From Pseudoxanthomonas sp. Root65 (GTDB lineage: Bacteria > Pseudomonadota > Gammaproteobacteria > Xanthomonadales > Xanthomonadaceae): a stretch of DNA of 64,000 nucleotides. Shown here piece by piece: positions 17,390 to 27,284 of this stretch; position 1 is the stretch's first letter, and each line of letters begins with the position of its first letter. The DNA lies in contig NZ_LMHA01000001.1 in the NCBI RefSeq assembly GCF_001427635.1, positions 584,017-648,016 on the forward strand. Direction: 5' to 3'. The position numbers were made by a program, and so were the translations under genes. The notes beneath the pieces were generated by a model. That model worked only from the letters and a program-made list of their open reading frames with translations. It had not been told where the DNA came from and made no database searches.

Positions 17390-17764
17390 ATGCAATGCCC
17401 GAAATGCCAAGGTGCGATGGAACTCATCGTCGAACCCGAGGCCAGCGCGCATCGCTGCACCCGCTGCAAGGGGCTCTGGTTCGAGATGATGGCGCACGAG
17501 ACGCTCAAGCACCGGGCCGAGGAGATCGACACCGGCGACCCGGCGCAGGGCGAGGAATGCAACAAGGTGGACCGGATCAAATGCCCGGTCTGCATCGGCA
17601 GGTGGGACCTGATCCGCATGGTGGATCCGCAGCAGCCGCATATCTGGTTCGAAAGCTGCAAGAACTGCTATGGCCGCTTCTATGATGCCGGCGAGTATCA
17701 GGACTTCGCCGAGATCGAGTTGGCCGACCTGATCAAGGACTGGAACGCGCCGGAGCGGATCTGA
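17390..17764 (+). CDS. Zinc-ribbon protein (zf-TFIIB type)
   Basis: 124 residues from the ATG at 17390 (MQCPKCQGAMEL). Two zinc ribbons are visible: CPKC...CTRC near the N-terminus and CPVC...CKNC later (MVDPQQPHIWFESCKNCYGRFYDAGE). The first matches the zf-TFIIB domain of small COG3809-like proteins. Role unknown, perhaps nucleic-acid or protein binding. It is 69 bp downstream of virD4 but looks like a housekeeping gene rather than part of the secretion locus. Confidence 0.85.
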   Translation: MQCPKCQGAMELIVEPEASAHRCTRCKGLWFEMMAHETLKHRAEEIDTGDPAQGEECNKVDRIKCPVCIGRWDLIRMVDPQQPHIWFESCKNCYGRFYDAGEYQDFAEIELADLIKDWNAPERI

Positions 17765-17779
17765 ACCAGCGCGCGGCAG

Positions 17780-18502
17780 TCAGGCCGTGCCGGCCCCGCC
17801 GCGGTCCTTGCAGCCCCAGTTGAGGATGGGCGTGCCCGGCGGCAGCACGCGGCGGAACATGGCCACGCGTGCGGGCTTCGGATTCACCACCACCGGTGCG
17901 CGCGCCGCCTTCAGCAGCGGCAGGTCGGCACTGCTGTCCGAGTACGCCACGGCCACTTCGCCGTAGCCGCGCTCGCGCAGCATGCGCATCTTCTCCTCGT
18001 TGTGGCAGTGGCGCGTGGCCACCACCGCCCCGAGGCGCGGGCCGACGGCGGTGCCGATGACCGGTACGTCCTCGTGCGCCACGAAACTGAGGATCGCGCG
18101 TGCGAGCTCCGGCGGTGCGCCGGTGGCCACCACCACGTTGTCGCCGCGTGCCCGGTGCTCACGGAACACCTCCAGCGCGTGCGGCAGCAACCGGTGCTGC
18201 ACGTCGTCGCGATGGCTGGCCACGTACTGGTCGATCAACGCATCGAAGCTGCGGCGACCGTGCAGGCCGAACGTACCGATCCAGATGTAGCCGGAAATCC
18301 CGCGCCGTCGGGTCGGCAGGAACGCCACCATCGGTCCCAGCACCACCGACGCAGCCGCAGCCACCGCCATGCGCAGCGGATTGCGCTGGATCAGCCACTT
18401 GACCAGATGGCCGCCGGAATCGCCGTCGTACAGGGTATGGTCGAAATCGAAGACCACGACCGGCGCATCGGCGCGGGGTGTCGGATAGGCAGCGTCCATC
18501 AT
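17780..18502 (-). CDS. HAD-family phosphatase
   Basis: 240 residues. HAD motif I is [14 protein letters not shown] (Asp19, Asp21), motif [12 protein letters not shown], and motif [21 protein letters not shown] ... [13 protein letters not shown] hydrophobic stretch ([20 protein letters not shown]) follows motif I, a pattern seen in PgpC-like phosphatidylglycerophosphatases and other HAD-IB members. The ATG at 18502 overlaps the trpC stop, so it is translated with the trp genes. Its substrate cannot be told from sequence. Confidence 0.85.
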   Translation of the reverse strand: MMDAAYPTPRADAPVVVFDFDHTLYDGDSGGHLVKWLIQRNPLRMAVAAAASVVLGPMVAFLPTRRRGISGYIWIGTFGLHGRRSFDALIDQYVASHRDDVQHRLLPHALEVFREHRARGDNVVVATGAPPELARAILSFVAHEDVPVIGTAVGPRLGAVVATRHCHNEEKMRMLRERGYGEVAVAYSDSSADLPLLKAARAPVVVNPKPARVAMFRRVLPPGTPILNWGCKDRGGAGTA

Positions 18503-19293
18503 GCGGCGAAGAATAGCTGACGCAGGGCTTCGCCGGGTTCTTCGGCGCGCATGAAGGTCTCGCCCACCAGGAACGCGTTGATGCCCGCGTCGCGCATGGT
18601 GGCGACATCCTCGGGCACCAGGATGCCGCTTTCCGTCACCAGCAGGCGGTCCTTCGGCACCGCCTCCTTCATGTCCAGCGTGGTCTGCAGCGACACCTCG
18701 AACGTGCGCAGGTTGCGGTTGTTGATGCCGACCAGCGGCACCGGCACCTGCAGCGCGCGCTCCAGTTCGTCGATGTCGTGTACTTCCACCAGCACGTCCA
18801 TGCCCAGTTGCATGGCTAGGCCGGACAGGTCGACCAGTTGGCCATCGTCCAGCGCGGCCACGATCAGCAGGATGCAGTCCGCGCCCAGCACGCGCGCTTC
18901 GTACACCTGGTACGGGTCGACGGTGAAGTCCTTGCGCAGCACCGGCAGCGTGCAGGCCTCGCGCGCCTGCTTGAGGTACTCGTCCGCACCCTGGAAGAAG
19001 TCCACGTCGGTCAGCACCGACAGGCAGGCTGCGCCGCCGAATTCGTAGCTCACGGCGATGTCGGCGGGACGGAAATCCGGACGGATCACCCCCTTCGACG
19101 GACTGGCTTTCTTGACCTCGGCGATCACCGCCGGATCGCCCTGCGCGACCATCGCGTTCAGCGCATCGGCGAAGCCGCGCGTCGGCGGCGCGTCGGCGAT
19201 GCGCGCGCGCAGGTCGGCCAGCGATACGCGGGCGCTGCGCTCGGCGATCTCGTCCGCCTTGCGGGCGAGGATGGTGTTGAGGATGTCGCTCAT
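18499..19293 (-). CDS. trpC: Indole-3-glycerol phosphate synthase
   Basis: 264 residues from the ATG at 19293 ([12 protein letters not shown]). Monofunctional TIM-barrel enzyme converting CdRP to indole-3-glycerol phosphate. Characteristic segments are [63 protein letters not shown] and VTESGI. Last biosynthetic gene of the local trp cluster, overlapped by the HAD gene. Confidence 0.96.
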   Translation of the reverse strand: MSDILNTILARKADEIAERSARVSLADLRARIADAPPTRGFADALNAMVAQGDPAVIAEVKKASPSKGVIRPDFRPADIAVSYEFGGAACLSVLTDVDFFQGADEYLKQAREACTLPVLRKDFTVDPYQVYEARVLGADCILLIVAALDDGQLVDLSGLAMQLGMDVLVEVHDIDELERALQVPVPLVGINNRNLRTFEVSLQTTLDMKEAVPKDRLLVTESGILVPEDVATMRDAGINAFLVGETFMRAEEPGEALRQLFFAA

Positions 19294-19353
19294 GTAGATC
19301 CTGGTTCGGTTCCCGTGCCGGCACAGGGCACGGCGCATTGTCGCATCCGCTCC

Positions 19354-19455
19354 CGTGCAGGAGGGGCTTCAGCCCTGGCAGGGCACGATTCCGGCGGCGA
19401 TCGGACACGCCCCCGGTGCGTTGGCGACGTCCGGCCCGGTGAAGCCGCTCCTACC
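19354..19455. repeat. Intergenic palindromic repeat, GTAGGAGCGGCTTCA-type
   Basis: Two arms in opposite orientation: GTGCAGGAGGGGCTTCAGCC at 19355-19374 and, on the other strand, GTAGGAGCGGCTTCACC ending at 19455. Between them is sequence typical of xanthomonad intergenic repeats. The minus-strand TAG inside the right arm is the stop codon of the ABM gene. Confidence 0.6.
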
Positions 19456-19801
19456 CGCCTTTCGTGCGGTCCCAGCCATAGGCCCGTTCGACCTTGGCCA
19501 CGCGCAGCTCGAAATGGTCGTACCAGTCGCGCCGCCCTTGTTCGCGCGCGGCCGTGTGTTCGGCATGCTGGCGCCAGGCGCGGATGGCGTCCTCGCTCTC
19601 CCAGTAGGCCACGGTGATGCCGAAACCATCCGTTCCGCGCGTCGATTCCATGCCCAGGAAGCCGGGCTGCCGCGCCGCCAGTTCCACCATGCGCTCGGCC
19701 ATCGCACCGTAACCGGCATCGTCGTACGCGTTGCGCTGCGACGAGAAGATCACCGCGTAGTACGGCGGCTTGGGGAGCGACGCGAATCCATCGCCGGCCA
19801 T
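19451..19801 (-). CDS. Antibiotic biosynthesis monooxygenase (ABM) domain protein
   Basis: 116 residues from the ATG at 19801, 1 nt after the trpD stop (TGACATG). The fold is a ferredoxin-like ABM/DUF4188-type domain: YYAVIFSSQRNAYDDAGYGAMAERMVELAARQPGFLGMES followed by ITVAYWESEDAIRAWRQHAEH and a WYDHFELRVAKVER tail. Such small dimeric proteins include heme-degrading and quinol monooxygenases, but function here is unknown. The stop codon is supplied by the adjacent palindromic repeat. Confidence 0.85.
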   Translation of the reverse strand: MAGDGFASLPKPPYYAVIFSSQRNAYDDAGYGAMAERMVELAARQPGFLGMESTRGTDGFGITVAYWESEDAIRAWRQHAEHTAAREQGRRDWYDHFELRVAKVERAYGWDRTKGG

Positions 19802-19802
19802 G

Positions 19803-20849
19803 TCATGCCCCTCTGTTCTGCCGGCCCAGCGCCTGCGTGGTGGCCACGAACTGCTGCAGCCGCTCCAGCGCCTTGCCGCTGGCGATCGCGTCGCGCGAGG
19901 CGGCGATGCCGTCCTCGATGCTCTCTGATACACCGGCCACATACAACGCCGCACCGGCATTGAGCACCACGATCTCGCGTGCGGGACCCGGCCGGTTGTC
20001 CAGCACGCCCAGCAGCATCGCTTTCGACTCGGCCGCATCGGCGACGCGCAGGTTGCGGCTGGCCGCCATCGCGATGCCGAAGTCTTCCGGATGCAGTTCG
20101 TACTCGCGCACCTGGCCATCGCGCAGCTCGCCGACCAGCGTGCCGGCGCCCAGCGACAGTTCGTCCATGCCGTCGCGGCCCCAGACCACCAGCGCGCGCT
20201 CGGCGCCGAGTTCCTGCAGCACGCGCGCCTGGATGCCGACCAAGTCGGGATGGAACACCCCCATCAGGATGCTCGGGGCGCCGGCCGGATTGGTCAGCGG
20301 GCCGAGGATGTTGAAGATGGTGCGCACGCCCATTTCGCGGCGCACCGGCGCGACCACCTTCATCGCCGGGTGATGCACCGGTGCGAACATGAAGCCGATG
20401 CCGGTCTGTGCAATCGATTGCGCCACCTGCTCAGGCTGCAGCTCGATGTCCACGCCGAGCGTCTCCAGCACGTCGGCACTGCCCGACTTCGACGACACGC
20501 TGCGGTTGCCATGCTTGGCGATCCGCGCACCGGCCGCCGCCGCGACGAACATCGAACACGTGGAGATGTTGAAGGTCTGCGAACCATCGCCACCGGTGCC
20601 GACGATGTCGACCAGGTGAGTGCGGTCGGCGACTTCCACCGTGCGCGAAAACTCGCGCATCACCGTGGCAGCGCCCGCGATCTCGCCGACGGTTTCCTTC
20701 TTCACCCGCAGGCCGGTCAGGATGGCCGAGGTCATCGTCGGCGAGACGTCGCCGCGCATGATCTGGCGCATCAGGTCCACCATCTCGTCGTGGAAGATCT
20801 CGCGATGCTCGATGGTGCGTTGCAGGGCTTCTTGGGGGGTCAGTGGCAT
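19803..20849 (-). CDS. trpD: Anthranilate phosphoribosyltransferase
   Basis: 348 residues from the ATG at 20849 ([19 protein letters not shown]) with GGAG 5 nt upstream. Signature segments: [18 protein letters not shown] (PRPP loop), [18 protein letters not shown], and [17 protein letters not shown]. Transfers phosphoribose to anthranilate, the second step of tryptophan synthesis. It is separated from trpG by a palindromic repeat. Confidence 0.97.
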   Translation of the reverse strand: MPLTPQEALQRTIEHREIFHDEMVDLMRQIMRGDVSPTMTSAILTGLRVKKETVGEIAGAATVMREFSRTVEVADRTHLVDIVGTGGDGSQTFNISTCSMFVAAAAGARIAKHGNRSVSSKSGSADVLETLGVDIELQPEQVAQSIAQTGIGFMFAPVHHPAMKVVAPVRREMGVRTIFNILGPLTNPAGAPSILMGVFHPDLVGIQARVLQELGAERALVVWGRDGMDELSLGAGTLVGELRDGQVREYELHPEDFGIAMAASRNLRVADAAESKAMLLGVLDNRPGPAREIVVLNAGAALYVAGVSESIEDGIAASRDAIASGKALERLQQFVATTQALGRQNRGA

Positions 20850-20859
20850 GGTGGCTCCA

Positions 20860-20913
20860 TAGGGTGGGCCTTGGCCCACCGGCGTGGCGATGGCGGGCCA
20901 AGGCCCGCCCTAC
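20860..20913. repeat. Inverted repeat pair, GTGGGCCTTGGCCCAC-type
   Basis: AGGGTGGGCCTTGGCCCACC (20861-20880) and GGCGGGCCAAGGCCCGCCC (20892-20910) are each nearly self-complementary and lie head to head. It fills the trpG-trpD gap, directly after the trpG stop. A transcript could fold into strong hairpins, possibly tempering readthrough into trpD. Confidence 0.7.
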
Positions 20914-20914
20914 G

Positions 20915-21493
20915 TCATCGTTCGAGGAAATTCTTCAGCAGGGCATGGCCATGCTCGGTCAGGATCGACTCGGGATGGAACTGCACGCCTTCCACCGGAT
21001 ACTCGCGGTGTCGCAGCCCCATGATCTCCTCGAAGCTGCCATCGTCGTTCTCGGTCCACGCGGTGACTTCCAGCGCCGCCGGCAGGCTGCTGCGTTCGAC
21101 CACCAGCGAGTGGTAGCGCGTGGCCTCGTAGGCATCCGGCAGGCCGGCGAACACGCCCTTGCCTTCGTGGCGGATGCGCGAGGTCTTGCCGTGCATGATG
21201 CGGCCTGCGCGGATGACGTTGCCGCCATAGGCTTGCCCCAGGCTCTGGTGACCCAGGCAGACGCCGAGGATCGGCGTGCTGGCACCCAGCCGCTCGATGA
21301 TCTCCAGCGACACGCCGGCTTCGTTGGGTGTGCAGGGACCGGGCGAAATGACGATGCGCTCGGGTGCGAGCTTCGCGATCTCGTCGACCGTCATCGCATC
21401 GTTGCGCACCACCTTCACCTCGGCCCCCAGCGATTGCAGGTACTGCACGAGGTTGTAGGTGAAGCTGTCGTAGTTGTCGATCATCAACAGCAT
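20915..21493 (-). CDS. trpG: Anthranilate synthase glutaminase subunit (component II)
   Basis: 192 residues. Class I glutamine amidotransferase: [15 protein letters not shown] start, [12 protein letters not shown] oxyanion region, catalytic GVCLGHQ with Cys79, and the His/Glu pair in VQFHPES. It supplies ammonia to TrpE. Its ATG lies 1 nt after the stop of the AbiJ-like gene (TGACATG), so expression is now coupled to that inserted gene. Confidence 0.97.
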   Translation of the reverse strand: MLLMIDNYDSFTYNLVQYLQSLGAEVKVVRNDAMTVDEIAKLAPERIVISPGPCTPNEAGVSLEIIERLGASTPILGVCLGHQSLGQAYGGNVIRAGRIMHGKTSRIRHEGKGVFAGLPDAYEATRYHSLVVERSSLPAALEVTAWTENDDGSFEEIMGLRHREYPVEGVQFHPESILTEHGHALLKNFLER

Positions 21494-21494
21494 G

Positions 21495-22310
21495 TCAAGC
21501 CGCCTCTACCTTTATCAAGTTGATAAACGCACTACACACAACCAAGAAATACCTCGCATCAGCTTGATTGAGGCTACTTTCACCGAGCAACGCATGCCTT
21601 ATTCCATTCGCATCGCTGGTGTATCCGTAGAGTTTCAAGAATGCTTCTTTCAGGGAAGGATGAAGTTTTCCGTTCCTCTCAAGGCTCTTGAGCGCGTCCC
21701 CCAGCGTTGCTTTCGGCTGCCCACTTACGATCTTCGCCATTGATTCAACAGCAGATATGGCCTCTTTTATAGAGTTCCTGTAGTCCGGATTTGACCTGTC
21801 GGTGAGGTGTTCCAGAGCGCCCCTAAGGTGCGCGATCACACTTGGACTTCCTTCTCCAATGGCCTTAGAAACCTCTCCAACTTCAATCTCATCAGATATG
21901 GGAGCCAATCTTCCGTCGATGACTCTGAATCCAGAACTCTCTCGCTCAAGCGTCTTGTTTAGTAGATCCCTAATCGATCTATTGGCGGGAAACGCTCTGA
22001 GTACGAATTCAATGAAGTCGTAGACCTCATTCCACTTGCATTTGAAGAAGAATGACCGCACCTCCTCCCATACTTCACTGTAGTTGGGGGAGCCGAAACC
22101 AGAGTGATAGATCTGCCGTCTATCCACTGGCTTCTTGAAGAAGTGCCACCATAGGGCCTCTGTGAAGCGCTCGCTATCAAAGTCACTTAGACCGAAAAGC
22201 CTTCTATCTAGGACATTCCACAGACTATTGCGAAGGTCATCGTCCATGTCGTTCAACTGAACGATCGTCCTGATCGGCTTCAGACCCATGCGTTCACTAA
22301 ATGTGGACAT
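21495..22310 (-). CDS. AbiJ-like protein, putative phage defence
   Basis: 271 residues from the ATG at 22310 with GGAGG 7 nt upstream. The N-terminal half ([54 protein letters not shown]) resembles AbiJ N-terminal domain 4. The C-terminal half ([40 protein letters not shown]) resembles the AbiJ C-terminal/HEPN-like region of abortive-infection proteins. Codons are visibly AT-richer than neighbouring genes, suggesting recent transfer. It is lodged between ltaE and trpG. Defence function is inference from family. Confidence 0.72.
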   Translation of the reverse strand: MSTFSERMGLKPIRTIVQLNDMDDDLRNSLWNVLDRRLFGLSDFDSERFTEALWWHFFKKPVDRRQIYHSGFGSPNYSEVWEEVRSFFFKCKWNEVYDFIEFVLRAFPANRSIRDLLNKTLERESSGFRVIDGRLAPISDEIEVGEVSKAIGEGSPSVIAHLRGALEHLTDRSNPDYRNSIKEAISAVESMAKIVSGQPKATLGDALKSLERNGKLHPSLKEAFLKLYGYTSDANGIRHALLGESSLNQADARYFLVVCSAFINLIKVEAA

Positions 22311-22451
22311 CACATCCCCTCCCTTCTACTGCAACCCCGCCAAAGAGCGCTCGCCGTCAAAAGCGAAGCCACTATCGGACGGTGTGAGCAGATGTCAATC
22401 ACTGATGTTCGCGATATCGCTCTTAATGCGCCCGCGCTCGAAGTGCACAAA

Positions 22452-23543
22452 TCAGAGCCCTTCTACCGTCGGTGTTGCGGTTGCTGTTGAAAGCCTTACC
22501 TGCAGCATGGATACAACCGAAGCGAAAGCCTCGATGGCGGACTCCGGCGTCGCCCACGACGTCATCAGGCGGATCACCGTCGTGCCATCGCCGCGCCGCT
22601 CCCAAGTCTCGAACTCGACCCACTGCTGCAGCTGCGCGACGACCGCGTCCGGCAGCACCGGAAACAGCTGGTTGCTGGGCGAATCGACCGCCAGCGGCAC
22701 GCCGGCTTTCTGGAGGATGTCCCGCAGGCGCTGCGCCATGACGTTCGCATGGGTCGCCAGCACGAAGTACAGGCCGTCCTCGAACAGCGCCTCGAACTGC
22801 GCGCCGACCACCATGCCCTTGGCCAGCATTGCACCGCGCTGCTTGATGACATGGCGGAAGTCGGTACGCAGCCCCGGATTCACGATGACCAGCGCCTCGC
22901 CCAGCAGCGCGCCGTTCTTGGTGCCGCCGATGTAGAACGCATCGGCCTGCCCGGCCAGCAGGGCCAGGTCGACGTCGTTGCCTTCCGTCGTCAACGCCGA
23001 GGCGAGGCGCGCGCCGTCGATGTAGAGCAGCAGGCCGCGATCACGGCAGAAGCCGCCCAGCGCCTGCAGTTCCGCCGCGCTGTAGACGGTGCCCCATTCG
23101 GTGGTGTTGGAGATGTAGACCAGCCGCGGCTTCACCATGTGCTCGCTGCGGTGGCCGTCGAGGCACGGCAGGATCAGCTCGGGGCTCAGCTTGCCGTCCG
23201 CCGTGGCCACCGTCAGCACCTTGTGGCCCGAGGCTTCGATGGCGCCCGTCTCGTGCGTGGCGATGTGGCCGCTCGCCGGTGCGATCACCGCTTCGTGCGG
23301 GCGCAGGAAGGCGGCCAAGGCCACCAGGTTGGTCTGCGTGCCGCCGGCCAGGAAATGCACATCGGCATCGCGACCGAGCCGGTCGCGGATCAGCGCGGCG
23401 GCGCGCTCACTGTGCACGTCCAGGCCGTAGCCGCGGTTGATCTCGGCGCTCGCCACGGCCAGTGCCTGCAGCAGGCGCGGATGCGCGCCCTCGCTGTAAT
23501 CGTTGCGCAGGCTGATCTTCGCGTTGGCGGTCGCCACATCCAT
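22452..23543 (-). CDS. ltaE: Low-specificity L-threonine aldolase
   Basis: 363 residues from the ATG at 23543 (MDVATANAKISLRNDYSEGAH). PLP fold-type I beta-eliminating lyase: GGTQTNLVAL, ASGHIATHETGAIE, YISNTTEWGTVYS, YIDGARLASAL, and the PLP-lysine segment DAFYIGGTKNGALLGEA. It cleaves threonine/allo-threonine to glycine and acetaldehyde. Its ATG overlaps the trpE stop by 1 nt (TGATG). The last residues (RLSTATATPTVEGL) are unusual and may have been altered by the adjacent insertion. Confidence 0.92.
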   Translation of the reverse strand: MDVATANAKISLRNDYSEGAHPRLLQALAVASAEINRGYGLDVHSERAAALIRDRLGRDADVHFLAGGTQTNLVALAAFLRPHEAVIAPASGHIATHETGAIEASGHKVLTVATADGKLSPELILPCLDGHRSEHMVKPRLVYISNTTEWGTVYSAAELQALGGFCRDRGLLLYIDGARLASALTTEGNDVDLALLAGQADAFYIGGTKNGALLGEALVIVNPGLRTDFRHVIKQRGAMLAKGMVVGAQFEALFEDGLYFVLATHANVMAQRLRDILQKAGVPLAVDSPSNQLFPVLPDAVVAQLQQWVEFETWERRGDGTTVIRLMTSWATPESAIEAFASVVSMLQVRLSTATATPTVEGL

Positions 23544-25015
23544 CACAAGCCCCTCGCGGCTTCGGCCACGGCGCGGAACAGCGCGCGACCCTTGTTCATC
23601 GTCTCGTCCCATTCCTTCTCGGGATCGGAGTCGTAGACGATGCCGGCACCGGCCTGCACGTGCAGGCGGCCGTCCTTGATGACGGCGGTACGGATGGCGA
23701 TGGCGGTATCGGCGTCGCCGTGCCAGCCGATGTAGCCGATGCTGCCGGCATAGACATTGCGCTTGATCGGTTCCAGCTCGCGGATCACTTCCAGCGCGCG
23801 GATCTTCGGCGCGCCGCTGACCGTGCCGGCCGGGAATGTCGCACGCAGCACGTCGGCGTAGCTGAGGCCGGGCAACAGCTTGCCGGTGACCTCGCTGACG
23901 ATGTGCATCACGTGGCTGTAGCGCTCGATGACGAACTGTTCGCCCACCTGCACGGTGCCGGCTTCGGACACGCGACCGGTGTCGTTGCGGCCCAGGTCGA
24001 TCAGCATCAGGTGCTCGGCGCGCTCCTTGGGATCGGCCAGCAGTTCGGCTTCCAGCGCCACGTCCTCATCGTGCGTCTTCCCGCGCGGGCGGGTGCCGGC
24101 GATCGGGCGCACGGTGACCTCGCCCTGCTCCAGCCGCACCAGGATCTCCGGCGACGAGCCCACCACCTGCACATCGCCGACGTCCAGGAAATACATGTAC
24201 GGCGAGGGATTCAGTGCGCGCAGCGCGCGATACACATCCACCGGCCGCGCATTGAACGGCACACTCAGGCGCTGGCTCAGCACCACCTGGAAGATGTCGC
24301 CGGCGCGGATGTATTCCTTCGACTGCTCGACCGCCGCGATGAAACCGTCGTGGGTGAACCCGGAGACGAAGTGGCTCTCGTCCAGCACGTCGCGGGTGAT
24401 CGGCGCGGGATACGAACCGGGCTGGCGCAATTTGGTCGTGAGCACATCCAGTCGCGCCTGCGCCTGCTCCCACGCTTCCGGTGCGCGCGGGTCGGCGTGG
24501 ACGATCAGGTACAGGCGGCCTTTGAGGTTGTCGAAGACGGCCACTTCTTCCGACAGCATCAACAGGATGTCGGGGGTGTCGAGTTCGTCGGGCTTCTCGC
24601 CGCTCGCCAGCCGCGGCTCGATGTAGCCGATGCACTCGAAGCCGAACCAGCCGACCAGGCCACCGGTGAATCCGGGCAGGCCTTCGAGTTTCGGCACGGC
24701 ATACGCGGCGCGCAGGGCTTCGACTTCGGCGAACGGATCGGCGACCTCGCGCGTCTCGATCAACTCGCCGTGGTCGTGGATCTGCAGCGTGTGCCCGCGG
24801 AAGGTCGCCACGCGGCGCACCGGCAGGCCGATGATGGAATAGCGGCCGAAGCGTTCGCCGCCTTCCACCGACTCGAACAGGTAGGTATGCGGCGCGTCGG
24901 CGAGTTTCAGGTAGACCGAAAGCGGCGTGTCCAGGTCGGACAGCACTTCACGGACGACGGGGATGCGGTTGAAGCCTTCAGCAGCGTACTGCTGGAACTG
25001 GGCGTGCGGGATCAA
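23543..25015 (-). CDS. trpE: Anthranilate synthase component I
   Basis: 490 residues starting at a TTG (25015) with AAGGA 8 nt upstream. N-terminal domain has the tryptophan-feedback LLES-type motif as YLFESVEGGERFGRYS. The chorismate-binding domain has QVVLSQRLSVPF, PYMYFLDVG, GSSPEILVR, IAGTRPRGKT, LIDLGRNDTGRVS and TFPAGTVSGAPKIRALEVI. It makes anthranilate with TrpG, and heads this trp cluster. No trp leader peptide or attenuator was recognised upstream. Confidence 0.97.
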   Translation of the reverse strand: MIPHAQFQQYAAEGFNRIPVVREVLSDLDTPLSVYLKLADAPHTYLFESVEGGERFGRYSIIGLPVRRVATFRGHTLQIHDHGELIETREVADPFAEVEALRAAYAVPKLEGLPGFTGGLVGWFGFECIGYIEPRLASGEKPDELDTPDILLMLSEEVAVFDNLKGRLYLIVHADPRAPEAWEQAQARLDVLTTKLRQPGSYPAPITRDVLDESHFVSGFTHDGFIAAVEQSKEYIRAGDIFQVVLSQRLSVPFNARPVDVYRALRALNPSPYMYFLDVGDVQVVGSSPEILVRLEQGEVTVRPIAGTRPRGKTHDEDVALEAELLADPKERAEHLMLIDLGRNDTGRVSEAGTVQVGEQFVIERYSHVMHIVSEVTGKLLPGLSYADVLRATFPAGTVSGAPKIRALEVIRELEPIKRNVYAGSIGYIGWHGDADTAIAIRTAVIKDGRLHVQAGAGIVYDSDPEKEWDETMNKGRALFRAVAEAARGL

Positions 25016-25182
25016 GCGGGCTTTCCTTCCGGGACACGGTGGCGGTACGGGCGACGGCTACGGGCCACCATCGCCAGCCAGGGCGTGCGGAATCTTTGGA
25101 AAGCGGGAGCGCGGGATGGGACACGGGGCTACTTTACCCGAGGCATCGGCCCGACGACCACTGGAAAACGCAGGAATTGTTT

Positions 25183-25292
25183 CCGTCATCCCCGCGATGG
25201 GGCGACCCAGTGACTTCATGTCGTTGAAAAGCCAAGACGCTGGGTTCCCGCCTGACCAGACGTGCGTCTGTTGAAAGCCGCGGGAATGACGG
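25183..25292. repeat. Intergenic repeat, CCGTCATCCCCGCG...CGCGGGAATGACGG
   Basis: A 14-bp arm at 25183-25196 and its near-perfect inverted copy at 25279-25292 enclose about 80 bp including CCAGTGACTTC-like sequence and TGGGTTCCCGCC. This is a common xanthomonad intergenic mosaic element. It occupies most of the 301-bp trpE-yegS gap; trpE promoter elements must lie at 25016-25180, where I cannot assign boxes. Confidence 0.65.
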
Positions 25293-25316
25293 GCAAGGGA
25301 GCGTCTTCAGCGCGTT

Positions 25317-26249
25317 CTATGGTTGCAGACGCAACGGACAGCCCGCAGGCAGATGCATGCGCACGCGGCCGGGGACGCACTCGATGCGGAAACGCCGCGA
25401 CTGCACCGGCTCGCCGTCCAGGTTGAGGGTCAACGGCTGGTCGGCCTCCAGTTCCACCCACGGCAGGCGGGTGCGGGTGGCGACGCGGTCCAGCGCCGCA
25501 TGCTTGCCTTCCTTGACCAGCGTCCCGAGCGTGGCGGCGACTTCCCCGGACAGTTCCGGAACGATGGTCAGGTCCAGCAGGCCGTCATCGACCAGCGCAT
25601 CCGGACACAGCGCCTGCCCACCGCCAGCCTGGCGCCCGTTGCCGATGCCCAGGGCAATGAAATCGCCCTGCCAGTCGAAGTCGGGGCCGTGCACGCGCGC
25701 GGTCATCGGCTCGATGCGGCCGAGCCGGGCGACGCCGGTGATCAGGTAAGCCAGGCCGCCGAGCATCTTCTTCAAGCCCTCGTCGGTTTCCACGGTCACT
25801 TCGGTACCGAAGCCGCCGCTGGCCAGGTTGGCGCACCAGTGCGTGCCGTCTCCGGTATCGATGCGCAGCAGGTCGAGCGGCACGGCGGCCGCGTCGCGGA
25901 CGAGCTGCAGCGCGGCCAGCGCTTCATCCGGAATGCCCGCGGCGGTGGCGAAATCGTTGGCCGTGCCCAGCGGCACCAGTCCAAGCGATGGCAGCGCCTC
26001 GGCGGTCTCGCCGCGATGGGCGAGCGTCGTGGCCACCTCGCTCAGGGTGCCGTCGCCACCGGCGGCGATGACGGTCGCCACGCCGTCGGCGATGGCCTCG
26101 GCGACGTAGCGGTCTGCATCGCCGTCCTCCCACGTCACCCGCACGTACAGTGCGATGCCGTCCCCGCGCATGGCCTGCACGGCCTTGCGCAGGTCATCGT
26201 CGCCGGCGGATTTGCCGTTGAGGATCAGGCGCCAGCGGGGGGAGGTCAT
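25317..26249 (-). CDS. yegS: Lipid kinase YegS-like (diacylglycerol kinase catalytic fold)
   Basis: 310 residues from the ATG at 26249 ([20 protein letters not shown]). DAGK catalytic motifs: [17 protein letters not shown] and [16 protein letters not shown], then [14 protein letters not shown] and the C-terminal LNLDGEPV. YegS phosphorylates lipids such as phosphatidylglycerol in vitro; its physiological substrate is unclear. Monocistronic between repeat elements. Confidence 0.92.
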   Translation of the reverse strand: MTSPRWRLILNGKSAGDDDLRKAVQAMRGDGIALYVRVTWEDGDADRYVAEAIADGVATVIAAGGDGTLSEVATTLAHRGETAEALPSLGLVPLGTANDFATAAGIPDEALAALQLVRDAAAVPLDLLRIDTGDGTHWCANLASGGFGTEVTVETDEGLKKMLGGLAYLITGVARLGRIEPMTARVHGPDFDWQGDFIALGIGNGRQAGGGQALCPDALVDDGLLDLTIVPELSGEVAATLGTLVKEGKHAALDRVATRTRLPWVELEADQPLTLNLDGEPVQSRRFRIECVPGRVRMHLPAGCPLRLQP

Positions 26250-26601
26250 GGGCGATTCCTTGAGGGACGCGCGAGCATAGCGGGTGCGGGGGTGGGAGCG
26301 ACGTGAGTCGCGAACATCGTGGCCGGAACCCACGGCGGATGAGGGATCGCGTTGACCGACTGAAAAGCTCGCGACTTACGTCGCTCCCACAACGTGCCTC
26401 CCCTTGTCACGGACCCGTCATAGTCGGTCCGTAGTGTGGAAGGCCATAGCAGGGACGATGGGCGGAGGCAGGATCAGCCTCCAATCTTCCGGGGCGGTGG
26501 CGAAAGCCATCGCCCTTTTCCATGGCCGCAGAGCGGAGCCTGCTCCGCTGGCGCGACATGTGCGTCCGCAGAAAGCCGGGCAAGCCCGGCGCCAGGCAGG
26601 A
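26250..26601. other. 352-bp intergenic region made of repeats
   Basis: Between yegS and rpe. It holds the head-to-head REP element at 26292-26390 and further short self-complementary stretches: GGAGGCAGGATCAGCCTCC near 26465-26484, GGCGAAAGCCATCGCC near 26500-26515, AGCGGAGCCTGCTCCGCT at 26533-26550, and CCGGGCAAGCCCGG at 26577-26590. No gene is apparent. Confidence 0.6.
26292..26390. repeat. REP element copy 1 (GTGGGAGCGACGTnAGTCGCGA)
   Basis: Arm GTGGGAGCGACGTGAGTCGC at 26292-26311 and an inverted partner (TCGCGACTTACGTCGCTCCC) ending at 26390. It is the same element as at 28752-28817, 53162-53229 and 56996-57061, and as the single arm at 51457-51478. Copy-to-copy identity in the 22-bp arm is near complete. 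Confidence 0.85.
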
Positions 26602-27276
26602 TCAGCCGCGCGCTTCCGCCACGGCGTGGCGCATGCGATCGATCACGTCCCTGTAGTCCGGCGCATTGAAGATCGCCGAGCCGGCGACGAAGGCATCCGC
26701 GCCCGCCGCGGCGATCTGGGCGATGTTGTCGGCCTTCACGCCGCCGTCGATCTCCAGGCGGATGTCCTTGCCGGTCTTGTCGATCATCGCGCGCACCGCG
26801 CGCAGCTTGTCCAGCGCCGACGGAATGAACGCCTGCCCGCCGAAGCCCGGGTTCACCGACATCAGCAGCACCAGGTCCAGTTCCGGCAGCACCCAGTCCA
26901 GCACCTCGACCGGCGTGCCGGGGTTGAGCACCAGGCCGGCCTTGCAGCCCAGCGACTTGATCAGCTGGATGGTGCGGTGCACGTGCTTCGAGGCTTCGGG
27001 GTGGAAGCTGATGATGCTGGCGCCGGCTTCGGCGAAGTCCGGCACGATGCGGTCCACCGGCTCCACCATCAGGTGCACGTCGATCGGTGCGGTGACGCCG
27101 TGCTTGCGCAACGCGCTGCACACCAGCGGGCCGATCGTCAGGTTGGGCACGTAGTGGTTGTCCATCACGTCGAAGTGCACCCAGTCGGCGCCGGCCTTCA
27201 GCACGTTGTCGACTTCCTCGCCCAGGCGGGCGAAATCGGCGGACAGGATGGACGGGGCGATGATGCAGTTCGACAT
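26602..27276 (-). CDS. rpe: Ribulose-phosphate 3-epimerase
   Basis: 224 residues. TIM-barrel epimerase of the pentose phosphate pathway. Visible motifs: [36 protein letters not shown] (metal ligands His and Asp), [28 protein letters not shown] and [11 protein letters not shown]. It begins 8 nt after the J-domain gene stop and is likely co-transcribed with it. Confidence 0.97.
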   Translation of the reverse strand: MSNCIIAPSILSADFARLGEEVDNVLKAGADWVHFDVMDNHYVPNLTIGPLVCSALRKHGVTAPIDVHLMVEPVDRIVPDFAEAGASIISFHPEASKHVHRTIQLIKSLGCKAGLVLNPGTPVEVLDWVLPELDLVLLMSVNPGFGGQAFIPSALDKLRAVRAMIDKTGKDIRLEIDGGVKADNIAQIAAAGADAFVAGSAIFNAPDYRDVIDRMRHAVAEARG

Positions 27277-27284
27277 GGAGGGGC

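Noticed and set aside
17780..19408. Single 542-residue frame covering HAD and trpC
   Set aside because: Its N-terminal part is an antiframe of trpC; the real HAD protein starts at 18502, overlapping the trpC stop.
25016..25182. trp attenuator or leader peptide upstream of trpE
   Set aside because: No short frame with adjacent Trp codons and no alternative hairpins typical of attenuation could be seen.
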